A stretch of 64,000 nt of DNA from Chlorops oryzae (Eukaryota > Arthropoda > Insecta > Diptera > Chloropidae). The translations under genes were made by a program, and so were the position numbers. Below are positions 53,401 to 59,008 of the stretch, in pieces. Every line of letters starts with the position of its first letter. Position 1 is the first letter of the stretch. The notes beneath the pieces are model-generated. The model was not told the origin of the DNA, did no database searches, and was given only the letters and a program-made list of their open reading frames with translations. The stretch is taken from contig CM035807.1 in assembly GCA_020466095.1 (NCBI GenBank), forward strand, positions 84,406,241 to 84,470,240. Direction: 5' to 3'.

Positions 53401-56400
53401 CACGTTGTTTTCTTCTGGCCTCGGTTGCTGTCCTCTCTTGCTCTCTCGTTTTCTTTCGCTTCGTGCATTGAAGGCGCTCTCCAGTTGCTCAAAAACCATT
53501 GCTCTCAGCATCGAATCAGCTGTTTTCTGTTTTCTCTTTTCTGTTGCGCTTGCGTCGTTTTATCTCCCTGAATTTCTTCCCATTTCCCATCATTTCAGTT
53601 GTGCTCGCTGCAGTTTCGCTTCCCGCGCCCCTTTCGCCGCCAGCGTTCATTCATTGTTGACTTTTAATTAGCTGCATTTGAAATTTTTGTTTATCACACT
53701 CCGTTCTCATTGTTCAAGGGTGGCTGGCGTCGTATTTGACTTTATTGACGATGAACGTTGCACAGAGTGTGAGCTTTTGTTTTTTTTTTTCTTTCCTTCC
53801 TTTTTGCTTTTTTGCTTTCTTTTTGTGGGTGTTTTGTTAAAGTTTTCCGATAAACCCTTTTCACTGTGCACTGTGACAAGGAATGCGATATGTGCTCGTG
53901 TGCTCTTAAAATCGCGTTTTGCTTGCTGTTCGGTTGTGATAAATTTTTGCTTTGTTCAGCACAACGAGAGCGGATTAATGAGAATGCGGCGAGCTGTGGG
54001 AATGTCTTCATCTCTATCCAAGTCTCTGTACGACAGTTTTGATGAATGATATTTTTGTACAACTTGTGCACAGAGGTTGATAAGCCACAGGAATCTGTAT
54101 TACTCTACAAAATGAGGAATGGCGGAGGGGAAATTGAAGTTTTAAAGTTGTCGATGAACATGAATTATGTGTCTAGAGTCGGCGAATTAATGATTTTTAT
54201 TTCAATAAATTGAATAAGCTTAATTCATATAAGAGTTTTTCTGTTTTAAAAATTAGGGAAATGTCGTTGTTATGTCTTCCATTAATGATCTATACAGTGT
54301 GCTCTCTCTTAAGCGGACAGAGCAATCAGTAAGCACATTGTGTTTCTAACATCTCTCGAAAAAGATACAAATATTTTTTTCTTTTTCCACATATAACGGT
54401 CTACCTATTTAGTTTTTTCACACCCAAAAAAGTTGAGTTGAGTTTTGAGATTCTGCGAGTAAAATTGTTCGCTTCTTGACTACCAGGCCCGTTACCATCG
54501 CCACTGCGAATTTTTAAACTGAAATGCCCAAACAAGTAAGAAAGCTAAACACGCTTAAGCCCGACTTTTATATACCCAGCGTCCGGACAATATTGATGCA
54601 CTTTGTTTTACCTCTCCGTACGGAAATTACAGAAATTTAATGTTTGTCGGCGTGACAGTGGGCAGAAGATCTCCTTTTATCCCCAAAATTATTTTATTCG
54701 ATGTATCAGTAGAACTTTCGTTTCGAATTTGAAGATGCTACGTTTTTCCGTACCGAAGAAATCAATGTTTGTGGGCGTGGCAGTGGACGGAACACATTAA
54801 TTTTTCAAGAAACACTTTTTGTTGAATTTGGAACGCCCATTCCGAATCTCAAAGTACGTCCGGAGTCACCAAAAACAATTACAGTCGAATCTGAATAGTT
54901 TGAGCGCCTTGGTGGTGTGAAAACATGGAATGAGAATTGTAGGTATTTACAATAGATTTTGGTGGTATTCTAACTTTTTGAGAGAAACAATTAGAAGAAC
55001 GTTAAAACCTTTAAATTCTATCCTAGAGGAACACGGTAACGCTGTACTGAAAGAGCGGATTGTCTGGCCAAAAGGGCCGCGGCGAGCTCTTTCATTGAAC
55101 CAGAACATTTCTGTGGGGTTAAAAATAGCTTGAAGAATGACCCGATCAGAAAATGGCATCAATATAGCCTTAATAAATACAGGAGAGCCCAAAAGGGCAT
55201 GCGGAAAGCTAAAAGGCTCGTATGTCCCAGGGCTATCAGGGCGGAGGCTACACTAAACCTAAGGAGAATCAATATTAAAATCTACACTGAACTTTTAACA
55301 GGGCACTGTAGACTAAAGTGTCACTTGAAAAATGTGGAAGTAGTAAACGAAGGGGAATGTTCTTCGCATATATGCCAAGGAAAGACTTTCAGCAATATTA
55401 ATGAACATATCAATCGTTTTATATGATCGTCGTACAGTAACGTAACTTGAGTTACCAGAGGAGATTGGATCCACTTTTGGGCGCAAACACTACGCTAACA
55501 ATCTTCCCAATCAAATTCCAAAATACAACTGTATTTCCAAACGGAAATTATCTACCCGACGAAGTATAACATAAACGTATGTACATATGTAAAAAAAAAA
55601 ATGTATCCTTTTTCAGCTTCCGTTTCAAGTCGTTAGGTCGCAAGTCGCTAAATTTTGGTCCGTTTAATGTGGGGGTTGGGGTTTGGATGGTTTGATTTGC
55701 ACATTTTTGTCAAAAATATTTATTTAATTCGAAAAAAAATTCTATGCCAGATTATAATGGTCTAGGATAACTCCTTCAATTTTGGTCAAGAAACGTATGG
55801 AGTCGCGACACTGTGCAACGTGTGCAATGAGCTTACAAGAACAATGGCATGGGACAACAACAACAAAACCTACCGAACATGCCTGCAGACCGGCGAGCCT
55901 AAACTCATTCTCGGCGCAAGTGTATTAAAAGCGAGCACGTGCAAAATTCCGACTCGAATGTTTCTCTCATTGGCCTCCATCTCATTCTCTATCTCGCGCT
56001 CACTCTCTCCCTTCTTTCACTTCGTTCTCTTTGCCATTCGCATTTTTCTAGCACGCGTCTGTCCGTTTCAAAAATGAAGTTTTTGTTGCCAATTTTGTTA
56101 CGACCACGACTGTTCCCGCCGTTGCTTTTGTTGCTTCTGCTGCGGCTGCTTCTGAGATCGTTTTCTTCGATAAGATCCTTGCGCTGATAGTAAAACAGTT
56201 TTTCGTTTTTCATTTCCATTTTTAATGCTTCATATTATTGCTAATGCTTTTGCCATTATTATTATTCATTTTGTTTTTGTTTTTGTTTTGTTTGTTTTTA
56301 TTTGTTTTGGTTTTGTATTTTTCAGAGATTGCGGATAGTGCCTGGTTTTCCTTAGCGGTTTTCAGATGCGCAGATTTGATATGCAACAACAAAGCAAAAC

Positions 56401-59008
56401 CGAATACACCCACATACAGATATACATGCATACTATAAATTTATATAAAATTAATCGAATTTATCATATCGCAAAGTAAATATATTGTTTTGAACTGAAA
56501 TGAAATCTTGCGATCTTTGATATCAGGAAATGGAAAAACGAATGCAAAGAAAAGTAGAAGAAAAAGCCGAAAAAATGTGTCCCCCAATAATAACATTTTT
56601 GAAGTACGAGTAGATATGTACCTAGAATAAAATAAACCCATTTATAGATCAATTGGAGCAAGAGATTCGCAGATTCGATTCGATTCTAACCATTTGTGGG
56701 TCCATTGGATCGAGATCTACAAAGTTGGCAAATTTCAAAATGAAGGCAGTACTTTGGCCTAAGGATGAAGATAAGTCAAAAGGGACTTGTTCGCCATTTG
56801 CCGCTGCTTATAGATAATGTAAATTCAGCGAGGCATTTTTTAAAGGATGTCTAATTTAGGCTAAGTAGTGCAAATAATTCCAATATTTTCGTACCCAGCA
56901 TATGCAAGGCATTTAGTTTTGTGTGGATCTTGTAACAGTTAGAATTCACAAATAGCTAGAAGAGACAAATATATAGGTATATGAATGGTAATAGGTACTC
57001 TAAATAATTAGTGTAGTCAGAGGGGTCGATGGGAACAGCCATATATTTAAATTTTTATAAAGGTCTTTCAGGAAAAAGAACGTTAAGAGGAATGAAAAAA
57101 TTTTTGTGACGTATCCAAGTTCAACTCCCTGAAATTTCTTATAGTAGAGCTGGAGAAACAATCGATAGCACTATCGATGGTTTCAAACTGACGAAAACAT
57201 CGATGGTTATTGAAGAGCATCGATAGTTTTGATTCATGGGTGGTGATGGCGGTGACAGAAGGCTTTCCTTATATTTGTAAATGCATAGATTCCTAAAAAA
57301 TGCCCCTTTTTAGATTAGGACGAAAGTCGCTCAAAAATTCATCTTTCGATTATCGTAATTATCGATTATCGAAATTTTCGATTGTAGAAACGATCAATTA
57401 TCGAAACTACCGATTGTTTGAAAATATCTCATTGAAAATATCGATTGTTGAACTTATCGATAACTTTTTCTATCGATTGTTGAACATATCGATAATTTTT
57501 ACTATCGATTATTAAACCTATCGTTTAATGAAAAAATCGATTATTGAATCTAGCGATTATTGAACCTATCGATTATTAATCTTATCAATTATAAAAACAA
57601 TCGAGTATAGAAACGATCGATTATTGAACCTATCGATTATTAAAACGATCGATTATGGAACCTATTGACTATCGAAACTTTCGGTTATGAAACTATCGAT
57701 AGCTCCCCAGCTCTATGATGCCAATAAACAAGAAAAACTTACACACTTCCTTGCTTCGTCACGTCGTAAAAAACCTTCAGAAATTCTGCGCGTCTTATGT
57801 GTCCCATTTTACAAACCAAGTGAGAATTGTAGGAGTTATGCATAACTGCGAATACACATCACACAATCATTTATTAAACTATTTAAGGACGAACATTAAT
57901 TTTTAAATTTAAAACTTTCGAATGGTGCATATTTAAATGTTTAACAGCTCAAACATGCTTGAAAATCAGTAGCAATTTGTGTTATTTTTGTAATTATAAC
58001 TTTTTTTTTTAGGTAAAACCTCTCCCAAAAATAATTTCCTGGCTTCCTTCCAGCTCACAGGTCTGGCAGTGGACCTAATTGATCCGAAAAAATTGCAACT
58101 AATAGCTACAAATAGCCAGAATCAAAAAAAATTTTTAAAACAATTTCACCTCATTTAAGTTTTCTAGCCCAGAGCTCCAAACCGGAATCGTTTTTTTGAA
58201 AATTGTCCTAAAATACAAGGCGAAATTCACATATGTACTATATCTCAATTGCGAATTATGTTGAAGAAGAGTAGATCTCAACTATAATTATGTGCACTTA
58301 TATGTATGTTTATTTAGCTGAAATTATTACAGCTCACTTCACCTTTGTTTTTCTGTGTTGCCGCAGAGGCTATTTTGATGGCTTTCAGTGCGCTTAATTT
58401 AACCACTTAAAGCTTTTGACACAAGCTTTTTTTTGTCGACGTTAACACACTAATATGGTCATAAATAAGTAAAGGAGGCAGGCGCGGCAACTATGGGGGC
58501 AAGGCACTTTTACCCCTCAAAAAATATTATTGGAGGGGCCATGACCCCCCCAATATTTCGGCAACTGAAAAAAAAATTTGAAAATTTTGTAAAGATATTC
58601 TAGAATATCACTGAAAGGATATTGTTGAATATCGGATTAATTTAAAAACGATAAAAGTGCGTATGCTCAAATACGTATGTATGTACCTTTTGAGGAATAC
58701 TTATTAAAGTACTTATTAACTTACACCTTGAGTGCATTAAACCGACTCCGAATCAGATTTTAATATCGATAGCAATTATTTTCGACTGGCATTAAATGTG
58801 CAATATGAACTCTTTTTGTGTACGACGTACATACTCGTACATTTAAGTTTGCATAAGTAGTTTAGAAGTTTTAATTCTGGGCTATCAATTCCTAACATTT
58901 TGCACCCTTTTAATGAATATTTCCGTTTTATTTCAGTATTATTTGTACGGACGCGCAATCTGACACCCCGCACGTCTCGCTTCGCTCACCTTCTGTGCCA
59001 TTTAACAT
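8264..59008 (-). CDS. ush: u-shaped (FOG family) zinc-finger GATA cofactor, 12 coding exons
   Basis: Nuclear transcription cofactor that binds GATA factors (Pannier and Serpent in Drosophila) and recruits corepressors. Joined exons, minus strand: 59008-58990, 44597-44553, 16871-16052, 15981-15648, 15566-15466, 15401-15141, 15074-14814, 13483-12481, 12401-12148, 12072-11787, 11725-11571, 8771-8264. They total 4047 nt (1348 residues plus TGA) with every GT/AG junction in phase. Nine zinc fingers are visible. C2HC fingers: C271/C274/H287/C292, C412/C415/H428/C433, C836/C839/H852/C857, C897/C900/H913/C918, C1280/C1283/H1296/C1301. C2H2 fingers: 352-372, 994-1014, 1022-1042, 1115-1136. A CtBP-type PLDLS motif is at 618-622. 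Nine fingers with the FOG-specific C2HC type, as I recall for Drosophila Ush, make the identification firm. The first exon is the only uncertain part; alternative promoters are likely. Confidence 0.95.
8848..10147 (-). mobile_element. mariner element, irritans subfamily (Himar1-like), 1300 bp
   Basis: Terminal inverted repeats of 27 identical bases start ACAGGTTGGCTGATAAGTCC. TA is duplicated at 8846-8847 and 10148-10149. The ends and the internal protein agree with what I remember of Himar1 from the horn fly. It lies in the last intron of ush in the same orientation as the gene. The near-perfect ends and readable protein suggest a young insertion. Confidence 0.92.
8898..9977 (-). pseudogene. 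mariner transposase, three frameshifts
   Basis: Cut-and-paste transposase of the D,D34D mariner type. It reads in three long pieces: 9977 to about 9690, about 9660 to 9315, and 9327 to about 8975. The helix-turn-helix half (KKEFRVLIKYCFLKGK..) is followed by the catalytic motifs TMDETW, FHQDNAPCH and SPDLAPSDFF, all intact. Each break is a one-base gain: near 9688 (GAGGACCTT), in an A-run near 9313, and in an A-run near 8970. The family length is about 348 residues. As it stands it cannot make full-length transposase, but the intact ends could be mobilised in trans. Confidence 0.88.
10536..11282. repeat. AT-rich dispersed repeat, interrupted copy
   Basis: Left part AATCAAAAGAAGTC and right part AACAGCTATGAATTCA match the unit at 3283-3472. 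Here it is split by the element at 10562-10871 and by other sequence. It lies in the last ush intron. Confidence 0.4.
10562..10871. mobile_element. 310-bp TIR element related to 38630-38918
   Basis: Ends CCCACTGAAAAGTAGGATCA and TTTTTACTGGG are imperfectly inverted. The interior shares the words GGATCA, GACCTCA and AGGAG with 38630-38918 in the same order. No gene. Confidence 0.45.
11571..11725 (-). CDS. ush: ush exon 11, end of zinc finger 8
   Basis: Residues 1129-1180. It begins LRHMKLVHP, giving H1131 and H1136 of finger 8, then a Ser/Pro/Glu-rich linker. It ends with two bases (AG) that join exon 12 to make Ser, reading VSHSFAIKSEPFD. Acceptor GATTTAG, donor GTAAAT. Confidence 0.92.
11787..12072 (-). 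CDS. ush: ush exon 10, end of finger 7, polyglutamine, start of finger 8
   Basis: Residues 1033-1128. It completes finger 7, then an acidic stretch, a Gln-rich region with a run of ten Gln, and CDICNYSSSYKGNV, the Cys half of finger 8. The His half is in exon 11. Acceptor TTCACAG, donor G|GTGAGT. Reading through the donor gives VSRMLEI and a stop, so the splice is needed. Confidence 0.93.
12148..12401 (-). CDS. ush: ush exon 9, zinc finger 6 and most of 7
   Basis: Residues 949-1033. An N-terminal CTKC...C patch is followed by C2H2 finger 6 (CPLCDVVS..HMETH, 994-1014) and the first part of finger 7 (CSICRYKGNTLR). The finger is split by a 75-base intron and finishes in exon 10 with GMRTHIRMH. 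Acceptor TTTAG, donor GTAAGT. Confidence 0.93.
12481..13483 (-). CDS. ush: ush exon 8, CtBP motif and zinc fingers 4-5
   Basis: Largest exon, residues 614-948. It opens with PLDLS (13473-13459), the PxDLS motif by which FOG proteins bind the CtBP corepressor. A Ser-Pro-rich block and several alanine runs follow. Two C2HC fingers follow: CKECNIVF..AHKQHYC (836-857) and CAACGIKY..AHQNFYC (897-918). The donor chosen is CAG|GTATAC because it keeps phase 0 with exon 9. A second GT (GTAAAT) 15 bases downstream would break the frame. Confidence 0.93.
13571..13742. mobile_element. CACT-family TA-flanked MITE, copy in ush intron 7
   Basis: Starts CACTTAAAAAAA, ends TTTTTTGAGTG, and is flanked by TA on both sides (13569-13570, 13743-13744). 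The interior TCCCAACAATTTTGTTGG matches the element at 47261-47664. Confidence 0.65.
13823..13998. mobile_element. 176-bp hAT MITE in ush intron 7
   Basis: Ends CAGGGACGGACT and AGTCCGCCCCTG, with the 8-base duplication CCATTACC at 13815-13822 and 13999-14006. Subterminal GGGCCC-type words are inverted. CAGGGGCGGA ends are typical of insect hAT MITEs. Confidence 0.8.
14614..14749. repeat. 136-bp palindrome in ush intron 7
   Basis: AGCCCGATTCTGAATATT.. and its inverse enclose a short spacer. The arms contain GGGAATTCG repeats. It would form a strong hairpin in the pre-mRNA and is probably a MITE. Confidence 0.55.
14814..15074 (-). CDS. ush: ush exon 7, low-complexity linker
   Basis: Encodes residues 527-614, rich in Ser, Asn and Thr with no finger. 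Acceptor ATGCAG, donor GTAATT. It enters with one base and exits with two, joining exon 8 to read GTRESAPLDLS. Probably disordered. Confidence 0.88.
15141..15401 (-). CDS. ush: ush exon 6, LPTNPILIVPY block and polyalanine tract
   Basis: Encodes residues 440-527. It contains twelve consecutive alanines from mixed GCN codons, then the hydrophobic block PFVALPTNPILIVPYALIR. From memory, this LPTNPI..PY segment is conserved after the third finger in FOG/Ush proteins; its role is not established here. Acceptor TTTTTTAG and donor GTAAGT; no internal stop in this frame. Confidence 0.88.
15466..15566 (-). CDS. ush: ush exon 5, zinc finger 3 (C2HC)
   Basis: A 101-base exon that is almost entirely one C2HC finger, CSNCDIRF...AHKQHYC, residues 412-433. 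Acceptor CATTTCAG; the donor GTAGGA is non-canonical after GT but is fixed by the phase of exon 6. The AHKQHYC signature is shared with finger 4 and nearly with finger 9. Confidence 0.9.
15648..15981 (-). CDS. ush: ush exon 4, zinc finger 2
   Basis: Encodes residues 295-406. The C2H2 finger CSQCSYSADKKVSLNRHMRM.. is at 352-372. The acceptor is ATGTATAG, with a poor pyrimidine tract but a good branch-like CTAAT just upstream; it is required by phase. The donor is GTGAGT after SSSQ. Ser/Asn/Gly-rich linkers flank the finger. Confidence 0.9.
16052..16871 (-). CDS. ush: ush exon 3, acidic N-terminal region and zinc finger 1
   Basis: Encodes about residues 22-295. Acceptor TTTCTCTTAG and donor GTAAGT. 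The exon is Ser/Pro/Glu-rich and probably disordered until its end, where the first C2HC finger (CLPCGIGF...HQAYYC) lies. The finger is cut by the intron immediately after its last Cys (CSHR). In FOG proteins finger 1 is one of the GATA N-finger contacts. Confidence 0.93.
17035..17446 (+). pseudogene. 5'-truncated non-LTR retrotransposon, RNase H end
   Basis: The plus strand reads LEHEDTAFHVMGECVALCRL then RLRAFNKPFL with stops nearby. This resembles the ..ETAEHILCECPAL..RLR..G..FL tail of LINE RNase H domains. It ends in an A-run at 17429-17446. The start is a guess. Confidence 0.5.
18663..19720 (+). mobile_element. TATCGAT-array family, copy 1
   Basis: Starts TAGAGCTGGAGAAACAATCG. A tandem array with a period near 16 (TATCGATTATTGAAAC-like) covers about 18890-19200 and closes with ATCGATAGCCTCCCAGCTCTA. 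The unit-specific tail (CTTACACAC..TTCTTGCTT, GTGTCCCATTTTACAAA, ..GAATTATAG) runs on to about 19720. No protein. Confidence 0.7.
21170..22620. repeat. Degenerate direct duplication
   Basis: Blocks recur in the same order about 0.8-0.9 kb apart: GAAGGGTTTTAATAGAA (21190, 22098), TTTACGAG.AGAAA.TTTTTA.CGGA (21328, 22211) and GGCCGTGGGT..GAAATA (21771, 22571). Each unit is roughly 600 bases. No readable protein. Confidence 0.5.
22793..23020 (+). repeat. Dispersed repeat, copy 1 (inverse at 28963-29150)
   Basis: TGTATGGCTTCCTTC, AAGCCTAAAAATAATGGG and AACTTTTTCATA recur in order in the reverse complement of 28963-29150. Possibly a fragment of an unidentified transposon gene; both copies have interrupted frames. 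Confidence 0.5.
24100..24625 (+). pseudogene. Tc1-like transposase 3' remnant
   Basis: The plus strand reads PKQLYTPPQSSNMNHIEPT, corresponding to the WPPQSPDLNPIE motif that holds the second catalytic Asp and the Glu of Tc1. GKRIKNHQKSSNEE follows and, one frame over, SIRRRLKVIIEAKGVPTKP, the usual C-terminus. The key SPD Asp is Asn and frames shift. GTGTACGTAAA near 24419 and 24613 may be terminal-repeat remnants. The N-terminal half is missing. Confidence 0.65.
24641..24760 (+). repeat. hAT-like end without partner
   Basis: CAGTGGCGTAGCTAGG followed by GTGGGCCATCGCCCACGGCC looks like the left end of an insect hAT MITE, but no matching right end is found nearby. Probably truncated. Confidence 0.35.
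25801..25824. repeat. GACGA pentanucleotide repeat
   Basis: About four tandem GACGA units in single-copy intron sequence. Confidence 0.8.
26958..27968. other. Gene-free intron stretch with internal similarity
   Basis: Short similar blocks (GATCCCATAAGTATGTT.GGAGAG near 27133 and 27325; CTAC.AATTTT..AAAG) suggest an old duplication. No gene is recognised. Confidence 0.35.
27969..28828 (+). mobile_element. TA-flanked TIR element with tRNA-like core (element 1)
   Basis: Ends CACTGATAGAAAAA and its inverse, flanked by TA at 27967-27968 and 28829-28830. The arms repeat TTCTTGA/TCAAGAA words. The core at about 28181-28478 has an A-box-like TGGCGTAGAGG (28246) and a B-box-like GGTTCGAGC (28290), 44 bases apart as in tRNA. 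A 20-base A-run and an inverted B-box-like GGATTGAACC (28611) follow. The core is shared with 37358-38223. Confidence 0.7.
28963..29150 (-). repeat. Dispersed repeat, copy 2
   Basis: Reverse-complement match to 22793-23020. On the minus strand it is open as LVWLPSSVLRKRF.., and in another frame as CMASFVSSSKEV; neither is a family I can name. Confidence 0.5.
29657..30078. mobile_element. Harbinger-like MITE, uninterrupted copy 2
   Basis: Ends GGGTGATAGTTACC and GGTAACTACCACCC with TTA duplicated at 29654-29656 and 30079-30081. It aligns along its whole 422 bases with the 813-2688 copy and defines the empty sites of the two insertions there. Confidence 0.8.
30133..30875 (+). mobile_element. 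TA-flanked TIR element with tRNA-like boxes (element 3)
   Basis: Ends CACCGAGAGAAAG and CTTTTTCTCTGGGTG, flanked by TA. Two tRNA-like box pairs occur: TTGCTCAGTGC (30265) with GGTTCTATCC (30309), and TTAGCGTAATGG (30571) with GCGGTTCAAGGCTC (30614). Both are 43-44 bases apart. No extended match to the cores of elements 1 and 2 is obvious. Confidence 0.6.
32743..32764. promoter_or_regulatory. Overlapping NRF-1/EWG-type sites
   Basis: TTGCGCATGCGCATGCGCGC contains two overlapping GCGCATGCGC palindromes, the NRF-1 consensus (Erect wing in flies). It is also an alternating purine-pyrimidine tract. It lies in single-copy sequence of ush intron 2. The function is inferred from the motif only. Confidence 0.35.
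34141..34880 (+). mobile_element. TATCGAT-array family, copy 2 (left end missing)
   Basis: The array of ATTATCGATTATCAAAA-like units covers 34141-34330. The family tail (TCTTATGTGTCCCATTTTAC.., AAATGAGAATTATAGGCGTC) follows and is interrupted at 34441-34693 by a CACT-type element. Confidence 0.6.
34441..34693. mobile_element. CACT-family TA-flanked MITE nested in the array family
   Basis: Starts CACTGAAAAAATTTT, ends TTTTTTGAGTG, with TA on both sides. The host copies elsewhere read straight through (GCGTA..CTATGGTTAC at 40434), which confirms the insertion. The interior repeats CGTTGATTCTACG in both orientations. Confidence 0.7.
34881..35840. other. AT-rich intron stretch, unidentified open frame
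   Basis: A 101-codon plus-strand frame (34880-35185) begins with an ATG but has AT-driven composition and no recognisable domain. I do not regard it as a gene. Confidence 0.3.
35870..36080 (+). repeat. Dispersed repeat with ATCCAGCCGTTTG tail
   Basis: GTTATTGATCCAGCCGTTTG .. GACAGAGAGACGGACGAACA .. GATCCTGATCAAGTATATAT is the sort of segment that ends common non-autonomous repeats in flies. The internal GACAGACGGAC motif recurs at 48713-48730. Confidence 0.4.
37358..38223 (+). mobile_element. TA-flanked TIR element with tRNA-like core (element 2)
   Basis: Ends CACAGTAAAAACTA and its inverse, with TA at 37356-37357 and 38224-38225. The arms repeat ACCAAAAAGGTTTTAAT-like words. The core (about 37556-37890) aligns with element 1. 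It has an A box TTAGCGTAGTGG (37619), a B box GAGTTCGAACC (37662, 43 bases on), an A-run at 37980-37995 and an inverted GAGTTCAATCTCC at 38012-38024. Confidence 0.7.
38330..38480. repeat. Diverged palindromic element (2747-2897 family)
   Basis: Shares GCACGTCCCTAGCC, TTGTTTTCTATCGAGATGTCTTGA and spacing with the better-preserved copy, in reverse orientation. Edges uncertain. Confidence 0.4.
38630..38918. mobile_element. 289-bp TIR element (ATCCCAGCAGATA)
   Basis: Ends ATCCCAGCAGATAATT and AATATCTGCTGGGAT are inverted. The interior repeats GAGTAAT/ATTACTC words in both orientations. No gene; target duplication not evident. Confidence 0.6.
39463..39745 (-). mobile_element. Chimeric retrotransposed insertion, 16-bp target duplication
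   Basis: GTCTAAAGCACTAATT occurs at 39447-39462 and 39746-39761. Between them, on the minus strand, a copy of 41815-41992 is followed by a LINE 3' end (same family as 3583-3790) and an AAG-repeat tail. The join (about 39580) shows GTCATAAAAA microhomology. Confidence 0.7.
40140..40500 (+). mobile_element. TATCGAT-array family, copy 3
   Basis: Array at 40145-40310 closing with CTATCGATAGCCCTCCAGCT, then the conserved tail (TTACACACCTTCTTGCTT, GTGTCCCATTTTATAAA, GAATTATAGGCGTCATGC). The left end is lost. Confidence 0.6.
41815..41992. repeat. Donor-like segment duplicated at 39580-39740
   Basis: Near-identical to 39580-39740 except for a 16-base stretch (ATATCCCCATGGAATA) present only here. 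The surrounding 41.7-42.3 kb sequence is not recognised. Confidence 0.65.
43661..44050. mobile_element. GTCAA-rich element, copy 2 (inverted)
   Basis: CCCTGCAGGAA..TTCCTGCAGGG, 390 bases. It is the reverse complement of 4767-5155 with few differences. Located 0.5 kb from ush exon 2. Confidence 0.7.
44553..44597 (-). CDS. ush: ush exon 2 (45-nt small exon)
   Basis: Acceptor TTTTTTCAG and donor GTAAGT bracket 45 bases reading DCEDTTEDMTVDRR, acidic and open. It enters with two bases completing a codon and leaves with one. That matches exon 3, whose first two bases complete an Asp codon (RRDSKDLPLED). It sits alone between a 27.7-kb and a 14.4-kb intron. Confidence 0.8.
45812..46206. mobile_element. 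hAT MITE with AACCGG arrays
   Basis: Ends CAGGGACGTGAACCGG and CCGGTTCACGTCCCTG. The flanks CCAAAAAC (45804-45811) and CCTAAAAC (46207-46214) are an 8-base duplication with one change. The subterminal regions are runs of GAACCG in both orientations. Confidence 0.75.
46505..46525. repeat. ACAT microsatellite
   Basis: Five tandem tetranucleotide units. A similar ATGT run is at 50809-50839. Confidence 0.85.
46740..47115. promoter_or_regulatory. Single-copy island with GATA motifs
   Basis: Contains CTGATAAGCG (46850) and GCTTATCTTA (46921), plus a minus-strand donor-like TCT|GTAAGTGCC at about 46890 that could end a noncoding 5' exon. A CAACAA-rich minus-strand stretch follows at 47030-47100. 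Regulatory role inferred only. Confidence 0.3.
47261..47664. mobile_element. CACT-family MITE with a nested TA insertion
   Basis: Starts CACTCAAAAAAA after TA and ends TTTTTTGAGTG (right TA lost). It aligns with 13571-13742, including CCCAACAATTTTGTTGGTTA, and is split by 47453-47620. Confidence 0.65.
47453..47620. mobile_element. 168-bp palindromic MITE, TA flanks
   Basis: Perfect 19-base inverted ends GGGGTATTCACAAAGGCGT, with TA on each side. Absent from the related host copy at 13571-13742. Confidence 0.7.
48020..48868 (+). repeat. Dispersed repeat ending GTGTGTCGGGTATA
   Basis: Contains two internal similar halves (CAGACC.TAGTACT.GAGGTACCCTTAA at 48294 and 48568; CACGCCCACTTTTCCAATT at 48172 and 48450). 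It starts near GAATACCCGACACAG and ends GACACAGAGTGTGTCGGGTA. A relative end is at 33800-33835. Confidence 0.5.
49248..49497. mobile_element. 250-bp hAT MITE
   Basis: Ends CAGTGCCGTAGCAA and TTGCTACGGCACTG with the perfect 8-base duplication GATGACTT (49240-49247, 49498-49505). No gene. Confidence 0.85.
50330..51480. promoter_or_regulatory. Single-copy island with GAGA run and GATA pair
   Basis: (GA)n at 50595-50612, a GTAT repeat at 50809-50839, and two GATAA sites (51125, 51136) within 20 bases. GAGA runs are common at fly promoters, and ush is a known target of GATA factors in blood cells. No clear transcription start is seen. Confidence 0.3.
53100..54050. other. GC-richer single-copy stretch
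   Basis: CGCCTCGCCCGCCCCGGCCC at 53145 and CT-rich sequence to 54050. Open frames on both strands overlap and have no recognisable domains, so it is more likely regulatory or untranslated than coding. Confidence 0.3.
55130..55430 (+). pseudogene. LINE RNase H-domain remnant
   Basis: The plus strand reads IKIYTELLTGHCRLKCHLKN then VEVVNEGECSS, matching the LTGHCxLxxHL..C motif near the end of LINE RNase H domains. The reading frame is open for 98 codons and then degenerates. It is separated from any reverse transcriptase. Confidence 0.6.
57146..57970 (+). mobile_element. TATCGAT-array family, copy 4
   Basis: Begins TAGAGCTGGAGAAACAATCG. The array covers about 57350-57700, with eight clear 16-base units at 57575-57700, and closes at ATCGATAGCTCCCCAGCTCTA (57715). 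The family tail follows to about 57970. Confidence 0.7.
58990..59008 (-). CDS. ush: ush candidate first coding exon
   Basis: Encodes MLNGTE plus the first base of a Gly codon, followed by a good donor, GTGAGC. The phase (one leftover base) is exactly what the next exon needs. The joined start reads MLNGTEGDCEDTTEDM. An in-frame TAG lies three codons upstream, so the ATG is the only start in this frame. An ATG 42 bases further upstream is in a different frame and would give the wrong phase. The link to exon 2 across 14.4 kb is inferred from phase and from the absence of a better candidate; a transcript would be needed to prove it. Confidence 0.5.

Larger units (their letters stand above)
44598..58989 (-). 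other. ush: ush intron 1 (inferred), 14.4 kb
   Basis: Lies between the small exon 2 and the proposed first exon. Single-copy islands at 46740-47115, 50330-51480 and 53100-54050 contain simple repeats and GATA or GAGA motifs. The rest is MITEs and repeat fragments. Alternative first exons may lie here. Confidence 0.45.
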
